Below are positions 24,409-36,700 of a stretch of DNA of 64,000 nucleotides, piece after piece. Both the position numbers and the translations under genes were made by a program. Origin of the DNA: Lineus longissimus (Eukaryota; Nemertea; Pilidiophora; Heteronemertea; Lineidae); assembly GCF_910592395.1 (NCBI RefSeq), contig NC_088311.1, positions 21,183,695-21,247,694 on the forward strand. The letters are read 5' to 3'. The notes beneath the pieces are model-generated. The model had not been told where the DNA came from and did no database searches. It was given only the letters and a program-made list of their open reading frames with translations. Numbering within the stretch: the first letter of the stretch is position 1; every line of letters begins with the position of its first letter.

Positions 24409-27400
24409 TCAAGAATCCTCCACCTTTCTCAGTCTACTGCACACGTCAGAAGCCTTTTCCTTGCTGTCCTCGACCTTTGCGATCCTCGATCCGAACTGAA
24501 TGGCCCTCTTCGGTAAAATAGCTGCTCTGTGCAATCCTAATAACACTGCACACTGTCGTAGGAGAATCTTCTCGCCAAACCCCCTCTCTTGGCGTAAATC
24601 TGCTTTCTGCCAGATTGGCAGCGAATTGAGGAAAGAGACAACGTTCTCATCTAGGAATGGGAAGCGTGATTCTTTGCCGTGATCTGTGATGATTCTGAAA
24701 GAAGGTTGTTTCAAGGAGTTAATGGTTTACAAGGTAATAATGGACAGAGGTGAGCGAGTAGGTTTTCTTTCAGTCTGCAAAGTATGGCCAGCAAGCAACA
24801 CAGGATGCCATTCTTCGAGGTCCAGGTAACCTCAACTCTCCCCTCCCCTGTAATGATTAAATGAAAGAGACTGGTAAAGGAGTCAAAAATTCCTTTTGTC
24901 TACAAGTACACACAGCTCCCATGCTGTGCAATACTACTAATACATATACATATACAACAAAAACATCCTTTTTTGGTAAGATATGACATCTTCTGCGTGT
25001 GTTTAATCATCTTCATCAACCACCACAGGCATCGTGGCCCCTGACTGCACAGGCCTTTTCCTCTAGGTCATCAGGCGCCTACAACCTACAGAAGCCTACT
25101 AGTACAAACCTGTCATCCCTGCCCAAGTTCCTCTCTGATATTCTGTTGATTTCCATCCGGAGCTCCTCAGCAAGTCCTGACCAACCATCTCTCCTGAATG
25201 TATTTCTGTGCCTAGAGTAGCCACCAAGCTGCTCGTCAGCGCCCATGCCAACCAATACCACCTGAAATAACAAAATACTGTCGTACCAATTGCTGTGACA
25301 CTCGGATCTAAATTGGAGTCACAAAAGAATGCCACCATTCTAAAAAGTGACTCTTGGTGATTTACTTGAGCCCGTGCACGCTCTCCGAGAGCAATGGCTC
25401 CTAACAACTTTCCTCCACTTTCTCCGGTCTTTGGTGATCACAAGTTCCAAGAGTGTCTATTGGTCCTTATACATGTAATATATAATCTTACATACCCTTG
25501 CAGTACTTCTATAGGCCTTTGTCCCACCACTTTCAGGATCCCTGATGATTCCTTCTCCTCTTGCAGCAAACCAGACGGCACAGCCAATGCTGTCGTCGAG
25601 GACGGTTTGTAGTGGGTAAACCAGGTGGCAGATGTGTTCATCTCTGAAAACAGAAAAATCCTTTTTCTAAAGGCGGTAACTTTTAAAATCAGATTCAAAA
25701 CATTACAAGTGCAAATTGGGTATGTATCCACATTATGATTATTGGTTGGTCACCTTTGATCATTGAGAGGTACTTCACATTTAAAAAACATGTTCAAAAT
25801 AGTACCTTTTTCTCTTCAATTCGTCCACAGTGATGTTGACTTCAACAAAATTCCATTGTCTTTTTGGGTTGAGAGTTACGAGTTCCTCTAAGCCTGATAA
25901 TCCAGTCATTCTATCGGGGACTAGGTAAGGATCACGGTGTTCTGTCGTTGATGATGGCAGGTTTCTAGTCTTCTTCCCAGGTTGATGCGTTTCTCGTTTC
26001 GGTTGAAGCTCAAAGGCCACATTCATCAGATCAATTGGTTCATCTTCTGGTACAAACCTGACGAAAGAGCTCACAACATTTATGATAGAACTGTATGATA
26101 ATTTGGAACTATTTGAATTGTATTGCAGAAAAGGTCATGAACAAATGTACACTTTTTGGCAACTTTGTAATTCAGTCTTGGAGATGAAGTCAGAGTGGGA
26201 GTCTGAAAAGTGCGCAACCTCTCAATTACCTGTCAGCCAAAGCTGCTATCATCAGCGAGTCGATCCCACCAGAAAACAGGACACCAACTCTCGCATGGAC
26301 ACATCTAACATCACGCACCCCTGTGATCGATGCATCATCGGGCACTGCTGTCTCGACCTTCATGGAGTCTTTGTCACCATCTCCACACGTCATGGACGCC
26401 AACTGCACCTTGAGACAAGCGTCGCAATACTCCATCTGATTCTGGACCCGAACTCTCACCGCCTCACCCAGCACCGATAAGAATTTCTGTGCAACATCAA
26501 GCTGCTCCGCTGATGCCATTTCCAACAAGTCCTGACTTGTCATTTGACATTCTGACTGGATGTCATTTTGTTTTGGTTTCTTATTTGCTTTTGTCTTCTT
26601 GCCATCTTTCTTACGATGTATTTCCGTTGATTTTGCATCAAGGGATGAAATTTCAAAACTAGAGTCTGAATGGTTAGCAGCACCTTTCTCTTTTATGTTT
26701 GGAGCCAGGGACAGTAGATCCTCAGTCCCATTTGTAGAATTTGTAGCACTTTTAGACTCATGATGAATATCACTATCCACTACTCCCTCACTCAAGTTAT
26801 CAGAATGACCTTTTCCTTCAACTTTTTGTGCAGCACAAGAAAATGTCCTTGACAAATCCTCTTTTGAATTGGTCCCAGGTCCATCAAGGTTACCTACAGA
26901 ATCTGAAGCTGTGTTTGTTTTTCTAGTTCTAGTTTGTCCAAGCAGAGACCCAGAGTTTTTATTTTCAGTCAAATCACCCGGATTTCTATAATCACGAATA
27001 GTGCTTTTGGAAAGAAGACATGAATCCAGTTTTACGGGTGCTACATATAGGTCGCCTTCTTGCGGCGCTGCCACATTGAATGGCATAAGATGGACAGGCA
27101 CAACAGACGAACTTCTCTCAAATGTAAAGTAGGAGTCTTTGAAATGATCACAGTCGCTGGGTATCCCTGAGTTTCCATCCTCAACGGTGGAACAAGCTGG
27201 GAAGTGTTGCCACGGAAACAATTTAATCGTCCGCTTGGCCCTTGAATAGTTTATGGAATATATCCCAGTAGCAGGAACCTCTCTCCATTGCTGAAATAAC
27301 CAACACGATCATTATCTATCGCAGTCTCTCTGCTTGAGGTAGCCAAACAAAGGTTCATTGTCTGTGTGGCACATCATGAGGTCATAACCAAACATGGATC

Positions 27401-29112
27401 AGGAAAAAACTGCACAAGCCAACAGTCTCTGGACACGCACCCTTGGCCTTGTGTACAATGGTACCACGGTAGCAAGGTGCATAAAGAGTAAGTTTTGGTT
27501 ATGTCTCTCATCTCGTTCAAAGGAAATGAACACTGAAGTAAAGACCATGCCACCCCTCCACACTATCGCTGAGAAAACTTTTAATTCCCTTCAAACTACT
27601 TACCAAAGGATCAATGGCGATTGAGGAAAGAGCAAACATGTCATCTTCTGCTTGAGGCAAACACCAAAGGAGGCTTCGTCTTCCAAATATGTCGCGGCCG
27701 AACCAAACTGTCTGGGTATTATGCTGAAAGTTCAAGTTTACATGTGAAGCCTTATAGTCTATTTCCGGACAAAATGTCAAAATGGCACTTGGATACTTCT
27801 TACAGGTTCTTTACTTCAGAAATTAACTTAAAATACAGTAGAAACTCTCTATTAAGGACACCTCTGGACTGTCAAGTGCTGTCCTTAAAAGAGAGATGTC
27901 CTGATAAGAGAGGTCAAATTTAATGGAAACAACCACTTTGGGACCAAAACTAGTGTCCTTAATAGAGAGGCGTCTGCTAAAGGAGCTTGGTCTTACTTCT
28001 AATTCCATCATATTCTTGCATACTCGCATTGTAACGATCTGCCAGTTTTTACCTAAGTTTGATATACTGACCTGCCAAAAAGCGAAGGACCAGGGACCTT
28101 GGATTCTTCCAAATATTTCAAATATTTCATTATCGGTTTGAGCTTCAGAGAGGAGGTTAAGTAGGACGGAGCCATCATTCTCTGTAGGTCTAACCTGAAA
28201 TGCGACACAAGGTTATCAATATCTGGCAAACTTGCAGTGGAGAATACCTGTTGGTCAAAACTTATCAACTAGAATGTTTCTCATGGCACAATGACATACT
28301 CGGGCACTTTCATCCAGCCTTAATGGGGCTGGAGGATGGGCATTTTGGGAGGAGGTCTGCAACGTACACCTTAGGTGTGTTTATTCCTTTGATTTTAAAA
28401 ATAGGAGGAGTAGAATCTTGAATTCTGGTATGAATCGGCAGCTAGTGAAGGGTAGCACATACGATCATCCTTACCTGTATTCCACCAAATATCTCTCCAT
28501 TCCAAAGCAAGGAATTGCCACAGATGTCAGTCAGAGGTTGTTTCACCAAGTGATGCCGCAACATCAGCACACAGCCATGCAACTCTCCACAGGCACTATC
28601 ATCGCAATTGAAACAATGGGTAGCATAGGCATCTGGACCTCGGTTCAGGAGCCTTGAAGTCTTGATCAGAATCTGGGTAAAAAGATGACGGATATTTTAG
28701 CAGTAGCACTAGGTATGCAGGTATAGCTATATCAATACGTGACCTTATGTGATCTTGTCACAACCACCTGATGACCGACTGACATTTCAGTATGGCTACC
28801 ATAGGGGAACAACAAATGGCACTGCCATTCATTTAGTAATCGTATGCTGCAGTCAGTATGCTGCAATGGAATGCTGCAGTCAGCTACAGCTGGTCAGACA
28901 GAGTGGTCAAGCATCTGGTATTGGTAAAGTGGTCGTTACATTTTTTTGGGACACTCAGTAATGAGTAACTAAGTGATCTTTATGATGAATATGATCAGCC
29001 CGCCACTCGGCACTTTGCAGTTTGTCATACTTAGGCCTATAACATGATAATAATATTATACCCGATCAGATCCTTGGTTTTCAGTGAAGCAGAGGAAGCA
29101 GATACCACACAT
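24409..29112 (-). CDS. ASNSD1: ASNSD1-like asparagine synthetase domain protein, complete
   Basis: Exons (minus, in order): 29112-29062, 28672-28475, 28194-28072, 27723-27604, 27290-26230, 26057-25806, 25643-25496, 25261-25110 and 24694-24409. Phases all agree and give 796 residues; human ASNSD1 is about 640. The N-terminal glutaminase-type domain starts MCGIC, so the Cys2 position of Ntn amidotransferases is kept, and it has the [13 protein letters not shown] and [14 protein letters not shown] landmarks. The C-terminal ATP-pyrophosphatase domain has the PP-loop SGGIDS at 504-509, then [46 protein letters not shown] and [14 protein letters not shown]. The extra length is a polar, low-complexity segment inside the 1061-base exon, between the two domains. 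The enzymatic role of ASNSD1 is not settled in any animal. The MCGIC start is a 51-base exon found by looking for the required N-terminus. Confidence 0.94.
27836..27985 (+). repeat. CTCTCTATTAAGGACA dispersed repeat in an ASNSD1 intron
   Basis: This is the best-preserved copy. ACTCTCTATTAAGGACACC opens it, AAGTGCTGTCCTTAAAAGAG follows, and TAGTGTCCTTAATAGAGAGG closes it as the inverse of the opening. It lies in the intron between 27724 and 28071. Confidence 0.75.
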
Positions 29113-29699
29113 TATGATAATGCGATCTCAACTCAGGCCTACACCGTACAGCGTATCAACTCGTTACATGCCTTGTATATCAGCTGTCTTCTTGCGTTGT
29201 TTCAAGCGAACCGGTCCTAAGAGGGTTCTAAATTCTTCGGACAGATGGCGCGGCTTCCAGGGCCGCGTACTTCGTAGGTTGTATCACTAATGCAGCATGC
29301 AGTCAATCAGAACTCTGTGCCCCCATGGTCAGGGTTCGACGCCAATTCGACGTCGAACCGTCCTCTGAGTTCTGTCCCACATAAAGTAGGCCTAGTATCT
29401 TGACTCCAGAGCTTACCTATATTTGACATCGCTATCATTGGCCTTCATCTGAACTCATTCCACTTGTCATACTCTAAAATCTTAAAACTAACTTATCTAC
29501 ATAATATGGAATGGATACCCTCAATCCGCAAGTAAACTTCTGACTTTGCGTACTAGTATGTATATCCTCCTGTATTTATACCACAGCTGACCATTGTCCA
29601 AAAGCTGGGTAATTAACCCAATACAGCTTTCCAAACACTGGTAACTCCTGCGGTTTTCTTTCATAGGTCGGATTTCCTAGCCTATTGTACACCAATATC
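29113..29699. other. Upstream region of ASNSD1, no gene seen
   Basis: This must include the 5' UTR and promoter of ASNSD1 (minus strand). A short hairpin, GGTTCGACG paired with CGTCGAACC across a nine-base loop, lies near 29334-29360. I looked for an upstream ASDURF-like reading frame, known on vertebrate ASNSD1 transcripts, and did not recognise one, although a spliced version could be missed. Confidence 0.4.
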
Positions 29700-30380
29700 T
29701 AGGGTTGTCTGCGCTGACGTTGTGGCCTAGCCTAACCTCTTCGCTAGAAGTACCAATTGGGCTGGAATCTAGTTCCCCTGAGTCAACCTGCTCATCCGAC
29801 AATACGGCTGGAGCGTTGCAGCCTCTGGGTTCAGAACTGACTCCCTACCAACAGTGGTCTCATCTACATCGGTCCCTGGTGAATCATTATCCTGGTCTCG
29901 GACAACAATTATTTCACCTGATGAATCACTATCATCCGCTTCAGATTGCTCTCCCACACTCTGCCGTCTCATGTCTCGTACTCTTCGAGGCTGTCTCCTC
30001 CTCGCTGTGTTGGATCCCTTCAAACACTGAAATTTACTAACAAATTACGGTGCAAACACTCTTGTCCTCCAAGTGCCTCTCTCTGGTTTTACTTCATACA
30101 CCGGGGAGTCGGGAGATAATCGGCGGGTCACCACATGAATATCTTCCTCCCAGTACGACATGAGCTTGCCTGGTCCCCTTCTCTCACTCAGGTTCCTGAC
30201 AAAGACATCGACCAGCACCCTGTCTCCTTCCTGGAGGACTGCACTCCGCAGGTGATCATCATGATACTTCTTGCCTTTCTCCTGGGATTTTCGGATCTTC
30301 TATCTCTCTGGCCAATTCATAGGATTCTTTCATCTGCCTTGTCCACTTCTCCACTGTAGGCCTAATCGGTCCCAATCTCG
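29700..30380 (-). mobile_element. Decayed Ty3/gypsy pol fragment (integrase C-terminal part)
   Basis: On the minus strand, a region running from about 30360 down to about 30040 translates into the pattern of a Ty3/gypsy integrase C-terminal module. A basic region leads into GDRVL, then a VRNLSERRGPGKL block, then SYWEEDIHVV and SPVYEVKPE. It is followed, in the right order, by an open acidic and Arg-rich frame (30023-29769) like the pol tail. Reading frames shift and stops intervene, and no reverse transcriptase, gag or LTR is visible nearby. It is therefore a dead fragment. It sits between ASNSD1 and the SLC6 gene. Confidence 0.75.
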
Positions 30381-30751
30381 AATCCATCTACTTCATTTCA
30401 TAACCCACAAATATGCTCTGCTGACCATTAAACTTCGATACCCAATAAATTGTAGAAACCCAGACAGCCTGCATTTCATGCACCAACCAACCAGAAATAA
30501 GCCGGTCATTTAAGATCAATGAATATTAATTGGATATTTCGGGGTGGAGTTATCTGGTGTTATATATAGAGTTATTATATGTACCTTTGTGGTAATCATT
30601 TTTTCGCCTTTCTATTTGTCACACTGTTGGCCTGCCAGTCTGACTTACTGTACATAATTCGAACAAAATGTGCTGACATCATTGAGCCAGTTGACGCGCA
30701 TTGTGAAGGTAAAATGTAGTTTTATATATAGCAAGGACCCGGAGTGTGAGG

Positions 30752-33700
30752 ATGACTGGGGGAAAACATTTGGATAATGCATTATGTTTCTTGAAGCCTA
30801 GTAAGAGCAAGGACAAGGTATGTTTGACTTCATCAACTATTATCATATAGAATTAAATTGAAACTATAGTGACTTCATTGCCAATCTAAGGAACACTGAG
30901 TACTAATGCAAAACTCACAGAATGGTTGAAGTATTACTTGGAGGACAATCATTGTCATCTCTGGTCTGCATGGCCTCAGTTTGTAACAACCCTCCCAAAG
31001 TCACCGACCCGACGTTTTTGTGGAACATCTCGATTCTCCCGCACTGCAGTATGATCGCGATGTCGATGTGGATTTAAGGACAGACAGATGATGATCATGA
31101 AATAGATGTTTTTTAAATTGTATGATAATTTTACTTTTGTCTGGTGTTAAATCAATAATATCATTCTATAGGGGATGCATCCCTTTCAGCCGTTTTCAAG
31201 CCGTTTTCAAGCAGGTATAGTTCGCCAGAAGTGCATTTTCTTTGCACTCCCTTTTCAGTCTTCCACTGTTGACAGTGCTGGGTACAACATGAGCCCGACG
31301 GATAATATGCTGATGACGAACAACCAGGATTCATGTAGCGTTGAGAGTACGGACAGCGAGAATAAGACTCGGGGAAACTGGGGAGGCCAGATGGAGTTCC
31401 TTCTCTCCTGTATTGGTTATGCAGTCGGCTTGGGAAATATTTGGCGCTTCCCTTATCTCTGTATGAGGAATGGAGGAGGTAGGTGGTCACACAAAACTAT
31501 ATTGGTTACGCTGTTAGACTCGTATCTGGTTCTGAAATTTGTCGAAATTGGTAAATATGTACTGTGAGCCTTCGAAATCACTTGCAAAGATACTGAAAAA
31601 TTTAGGGTCGGATGGTTGGTATTACGTTTTTTATTTCATTTCACGTGATTCTATTTGGGTTTGTATATAGTATTCAGCGTACTGAGAGCTAGTTTACATG
31701 AAATGCATGAGCAAGAAGTTATATCTTACTCATAGGCACTTTCAGTCAATTGGAACATCTTTGGAAGGGGAAGCAATAACTCCACAGTGGAGGGAAGTTG
31801 GTGTTGGTCAGGGTCGAGGGGGGTTGAAGCAGGGTCGGTCGGGCGCCCAAGAGATTCGTACTGTTAGACCTGATTAACTGAATCATCAGTTGTTCACACT
31901 TTCAGGTGCATTTTTGATTCCTTATTTTATGTTCTTGCTGATCGGCGGCATCCCGCTATTCTTCATGGAGCTGATCATTGGCCAGTTCTCCAGCCTCAGC
32001 CCCATCTCCGTCTGGGACATGTGCCCGCTCTTTAAAGGTAAGTTACTTTCTTAGTGCATGTATTGTCAAATGTTGGGTCTTTCAGATAGATGTGGCCAAA
32101 GGTAACCCATATGTAACCTGGACAAGACACCCAAACTAAATACAGTTTTGGTGTAATTGTAAGCGGGTTGATATGGCCGCCTGTACAAAAAGCCTCATTT
32201 GTCATAAATATTTTTAAAGAATATGGATATTTTCATTTGCCAGAATATTCGCCAGTTTTTCTCCTGTTTTAGTGTTCTCATGATTGAGTGTAAGTCAGGG
32301 GCATTCTGTCGTGACAGAATGTTGAAAAGATTTGGGTGCCAGCGGACAGTGATATAGACTATGTGTGTGCACTGCAGTGCGAAAGATGTTACAGGATGGT
32401 CTGAGAGATACAGGTCACACATTCGAAAGGCTTTCTTGCATAGCACGGGATCCTTGCAAATGTGTTCAACCCTTTCAGTGCTGGAGAATTCTAGAAAATG
32501 ACCCCCTTTTTTGCCAGGTCTGAGGTGGGTGTGGTCAAATACCAATTTCTCTGGGGCATGCTTTTGAACAGGTCGACCAGCTTCCTTATTGCTAGTTCTT
32601 AATCAACAGGTGTGAAGGGCAAATAGCTTGATCAAGCTACAACTTGCTCTATGGCCATCCTTGCCTGACTGGGTGTTTTTTTCCAGATTTTTCGCAAATT
32701 TTTAACCGGCCTTTAAAATGTGCTATATTTCAGGTCTTGGTTGGGCAATGATCGTGGTCTCCGGGATCTGTTCCGTTTACTACAACATCATAATCACATG
32801 GGTCATTTACTTCTTGGGCATGTCCTTCCAATGGCCGCTTCCCTGGTCAAAATGTGATAATGACTGGAATACTAAAAATTGTGTGGAAAGAGGGCGCCAT
32901 GCATCAAATTACTCAATCTTGATAAATTCCACTAACCTTGATACTACGACTCCAGTCTTGTTTGTTCAGAATTTTACTGGAAACAGCACCGCCAATGAAA
33001 CTCAGAAAATGACTTCAGCGGAAGAATTTTGGCAGTAAGTTTAATATTTTTGTAGAATTCTGCTAGTTTCTCTGAACATTATTGCGAGTACTTTTAAATA
33101 AGGGAGTAAACAGCTGTATTTCTTACACTAATTTGTTCCTCTCAAGTGTGGGCATGCCCAATGGCAATCCTGTTGAGAAAATTGTCATACTGATAATTTT
33201 CTGACCAACTTAGTACAATAATACAGCAACTCACTTCAAGATCTGTGCTGACAACAAACGACTTTGTACTATTTGAAAGTGTTCGATCCGCATTCTTTCA
33301 ATTTGTTTATTATCCGCTTCAGGTTTAACGTCCTCGAGATGTCGGATGGCATTGAGAATCTTGGCGGCTTGCGCTGGCAGCTTGTCGTCTGCCATGTTGT
33401 CGGTTGGCTGCTCGTCTTCCTCTGTCTTGTCAAGGGCATCAAGAGTTCAGGGAAGGTATGCATGTTGATGTATGAACAAGCGATTCTTTTTAGAAGCGCT
33501 GCCACCTGCCATAGTATCCCAGGCGACATATGTTACTCCTTCGCAGTGGTCATTGCCTCCTCAGTGAGGATCAGTGGGTTTTTTTCTCAAAGTTGTCGTC
33601 AGATTGCTTGATGTCAAAAATCGCTTTTTTATTTGAAGATTTTCCTCGGGCATTTCTGTCAAAATGTTATTTTCAGGTGGTGTATGTAACGGCAACTGTG

Positions 33701-36700
33701 CCATATATATTCCTGACAATTCTGCTCATACGAGGCTGCATGATGCCAGGTGCTATTGATGGAATCATCTACTACCTCAAACCAGACTTTGGCAAGCTAC
33801 TTGAATTCAGGGTTAGTACAGTAGACCCTCCCTGAGCTGACGCGCTCTCTATTAGGGACTCTATAGTTTTGGACCCTAATTGTTTAATCCGTTCAATTGT
33901 ACCTCTCTCATAACTTTCCGAAATGCAATTTTACGACTGTTGTGAAGAGGTGTGACAAAAATTTGGACTTTCCACTTGAAGAAGCTTAATGACAAGGCTT
34001 TGAGAGATGAAATATCCATTGAAAAGCGGGCTACACCATGTACCAGTGGATAAGCTAAACTTTGACGGTATCTCTTTCCTCGGCCAGATATTATATTCTT
34101 ATAATAGGGCTAGATTTAACACCTTCAGCGTCGAACCACGTAGATCTACGTGGCCCAAACCCACCTCTTTGAGCTGGTTATCGGAGTCTCATTGACTTCA
34201 TGAAAGAACTACGCCATCGCCATCTTCAGGGCACGGTAGGAACTGAAAAGACCGATTGACTTCATGAAAGAACTACGCCATCGACATCTTCAGGGCACAG
34301 TAGGAACTGAAAACGGTCTTTTCAGTTCCTACCGTGACCTGAAGATGGCGATGGCATAGTTCTTTCATTGAAGTCCATGAGACTCCGATAACCAGCATAA
34401 AGGGAGGGGTATTTGAGCCACGTAGATCTACGTGGTTCGGCGCTGAAGGTGTTAAAAAGTGTCATCAATAATACCAACTTTTTGATAACAGAGCTATCTT
34501 ACTATTTCTGTTTTAATTCCAATGCTAATTTTTCTTGCAGATTTGGACCGAGGCATGCCTACAGATATTTTACTCACTCGGACCAGCCTGGGGTGGGCTG
34601 ATTACAATGTCAAGCTACAATAAGTTCAATCATAACATTTACAAGTAAGGATGTCACTAAAACACCCTGGCTGCCGATAATTATGTTGAAGCTATTCATC
34701 CATGCTTCTCCCAGGAATATATCATATAAATTGGTGAATTAATCAACAACAACACCTGCTCTAACTGTGCCTGTTAGTCACCAGTGCAGGCCGCCAATTT
34801 GACCCCCAGCTCTGGCAAATAGTCCCCCTTTAATGCTTCGCCAAAGTGGTATCAGAAAATTTTGACCAATAGTATTCATACAGTAGTATCGAATTTTTCC
34901 CTGATAACTTCATGCCAATGATAATGTGTATAATAAAACGTATTATTTCACTTCAGGGATGCAATCGTCGTACCTTTTGTCAACTGCTTCACCAGTTTCT
35001 TTGCTGGTTTTGTGATATTCTCTGTGATAGGGTTCATGGCTTACGAAGCCGGGCTGCCAGTTGAGAAAGTCATCACCTCCGGTGAGCGGTTGAGTTTAGA
35101 AGCCCACATGCAAAAGTCTGGTCAAGGGCCCTGCAAACAAGTTGTTTGTTGCGGTGATATGTTATATTGCACAAGAAACAGCAAATTGTTCCATTGAGAC
35201 TGGGATTGGAATAATCCAGCACTTGTTTTTGGATTATCAAAGGCCAACGCCATTCGATAAAAATTTTAAATTTGTAATTGAATCCAATTTGTCCTCTAGG
35301 TCCTGGTCTAGCATTCGTTGCCTACCCGGAGGCGCTGACACAGCTGCCTGGAGCACCTATCTGGTCCGTGTGCTTCTTCGTCATGTTGCTGACCATAGGT
35401 TTGGACAGCCAGGTAGGCTAAGTCGTAAACTTTTCATGAATCAAAACACCGACGTTCAACAGGTTTTACCAGAACAGGTATCAATTTTGCAAATTTCAAA
35501 AAAATACGGTCTCCGTTCGAAAAGATCGAAAAAATCTTGAGGGCCGTGTTTGGCCGTGTGGTCGTGTTTGCCCCAAAACCCTTTTACATTTTCTGATAAC
35601 TGTATTGCAAGTATTCTATAAAAGTTAACGATTCAACCGCCCCCTGCCATGGGCTAAAAGGATATTGGATGGAGAACCCCACGCTCTTTTCATCCCCCTC
35701 CCAATCTCCTGGTGCTAATCTCCTAAATAAAAACCCGTTTTAACTTGTTGAGTTCATCGGACGTCTTATTCATTCCCTCGCGTTCCCGCGGATGCGAAAT
35801 CTGGAATTTTGCTTCATCAGCAGATCGTGGAGCTGATTCAAAGTCCTCATCATGCGTACAAAATTTGAAATTGAATATGAGAATTTCCAAATATTGTAAG
35901 TACAAACCGATAGTAGACTTCATCCCTGGGCCAAGCATGTCATTCTTGTTTTTCGTTTTTCAATACAGTTTGTCATGTTTGAAACGCTTGTCAGCGGAAT
36001 TGTTGACGAGTTCCCGCAGTTATTCCGCGGGAATAAGGTCTTGGTGACGGCAGGCATGGCAATGTTTGAGATGGTGGTTGGACTCCTCTTTTGCTCCAGG
36101 GTTAGTATGCGCAGTCGTCTTTGGGAGGGCCCCCTTCCCAGAGGCAACTAGTTATTATTTGTTGTTTTCTGAGAAGATGAGACTGATTAGAATCCGTCAA
36201 GAAATTGTATGAAGATCATTAATTTTGCTCTTTGAATTACTCTAAACTCGAGCTGTTTCTTCATACTGTCATAAGGCCTTGCCTTAATTTTGCTTTTTGG
36301 AAAAGTCGTGGAAGAATGGGGTAGCATAAGCATGCCTTATCAACTGTTCTTGAGTCCAAACGTCAGGGTGTTATAATTCCTACTATTGCAGTAATTCTGT
36401 ATCAGTTTGTAATGATTTTGTGTTTTATTTTTTCAGGCAGGGATGTACATCTTCCAGATTGTTGATTGGTACACAGCATTTTTCTCAGTGACCCTGATAG
36501 CCGCCACTGAATGCTTGGTTATTGCTTATCTCTACGGTAAGGAACAATATTTGTCAGGGTTGGCTCTGTGAATTTTTTCCTCCTAGCCACTTTTTAGCCA
36601 AGTGGCTGTCACTTTTAGCCCTATTGAGTCAGCTTACTGAGACTAGCAAATCAACGAACGATTCGAGCGTGACCGGAGACTCCATGGCAACGAAGCGAGC

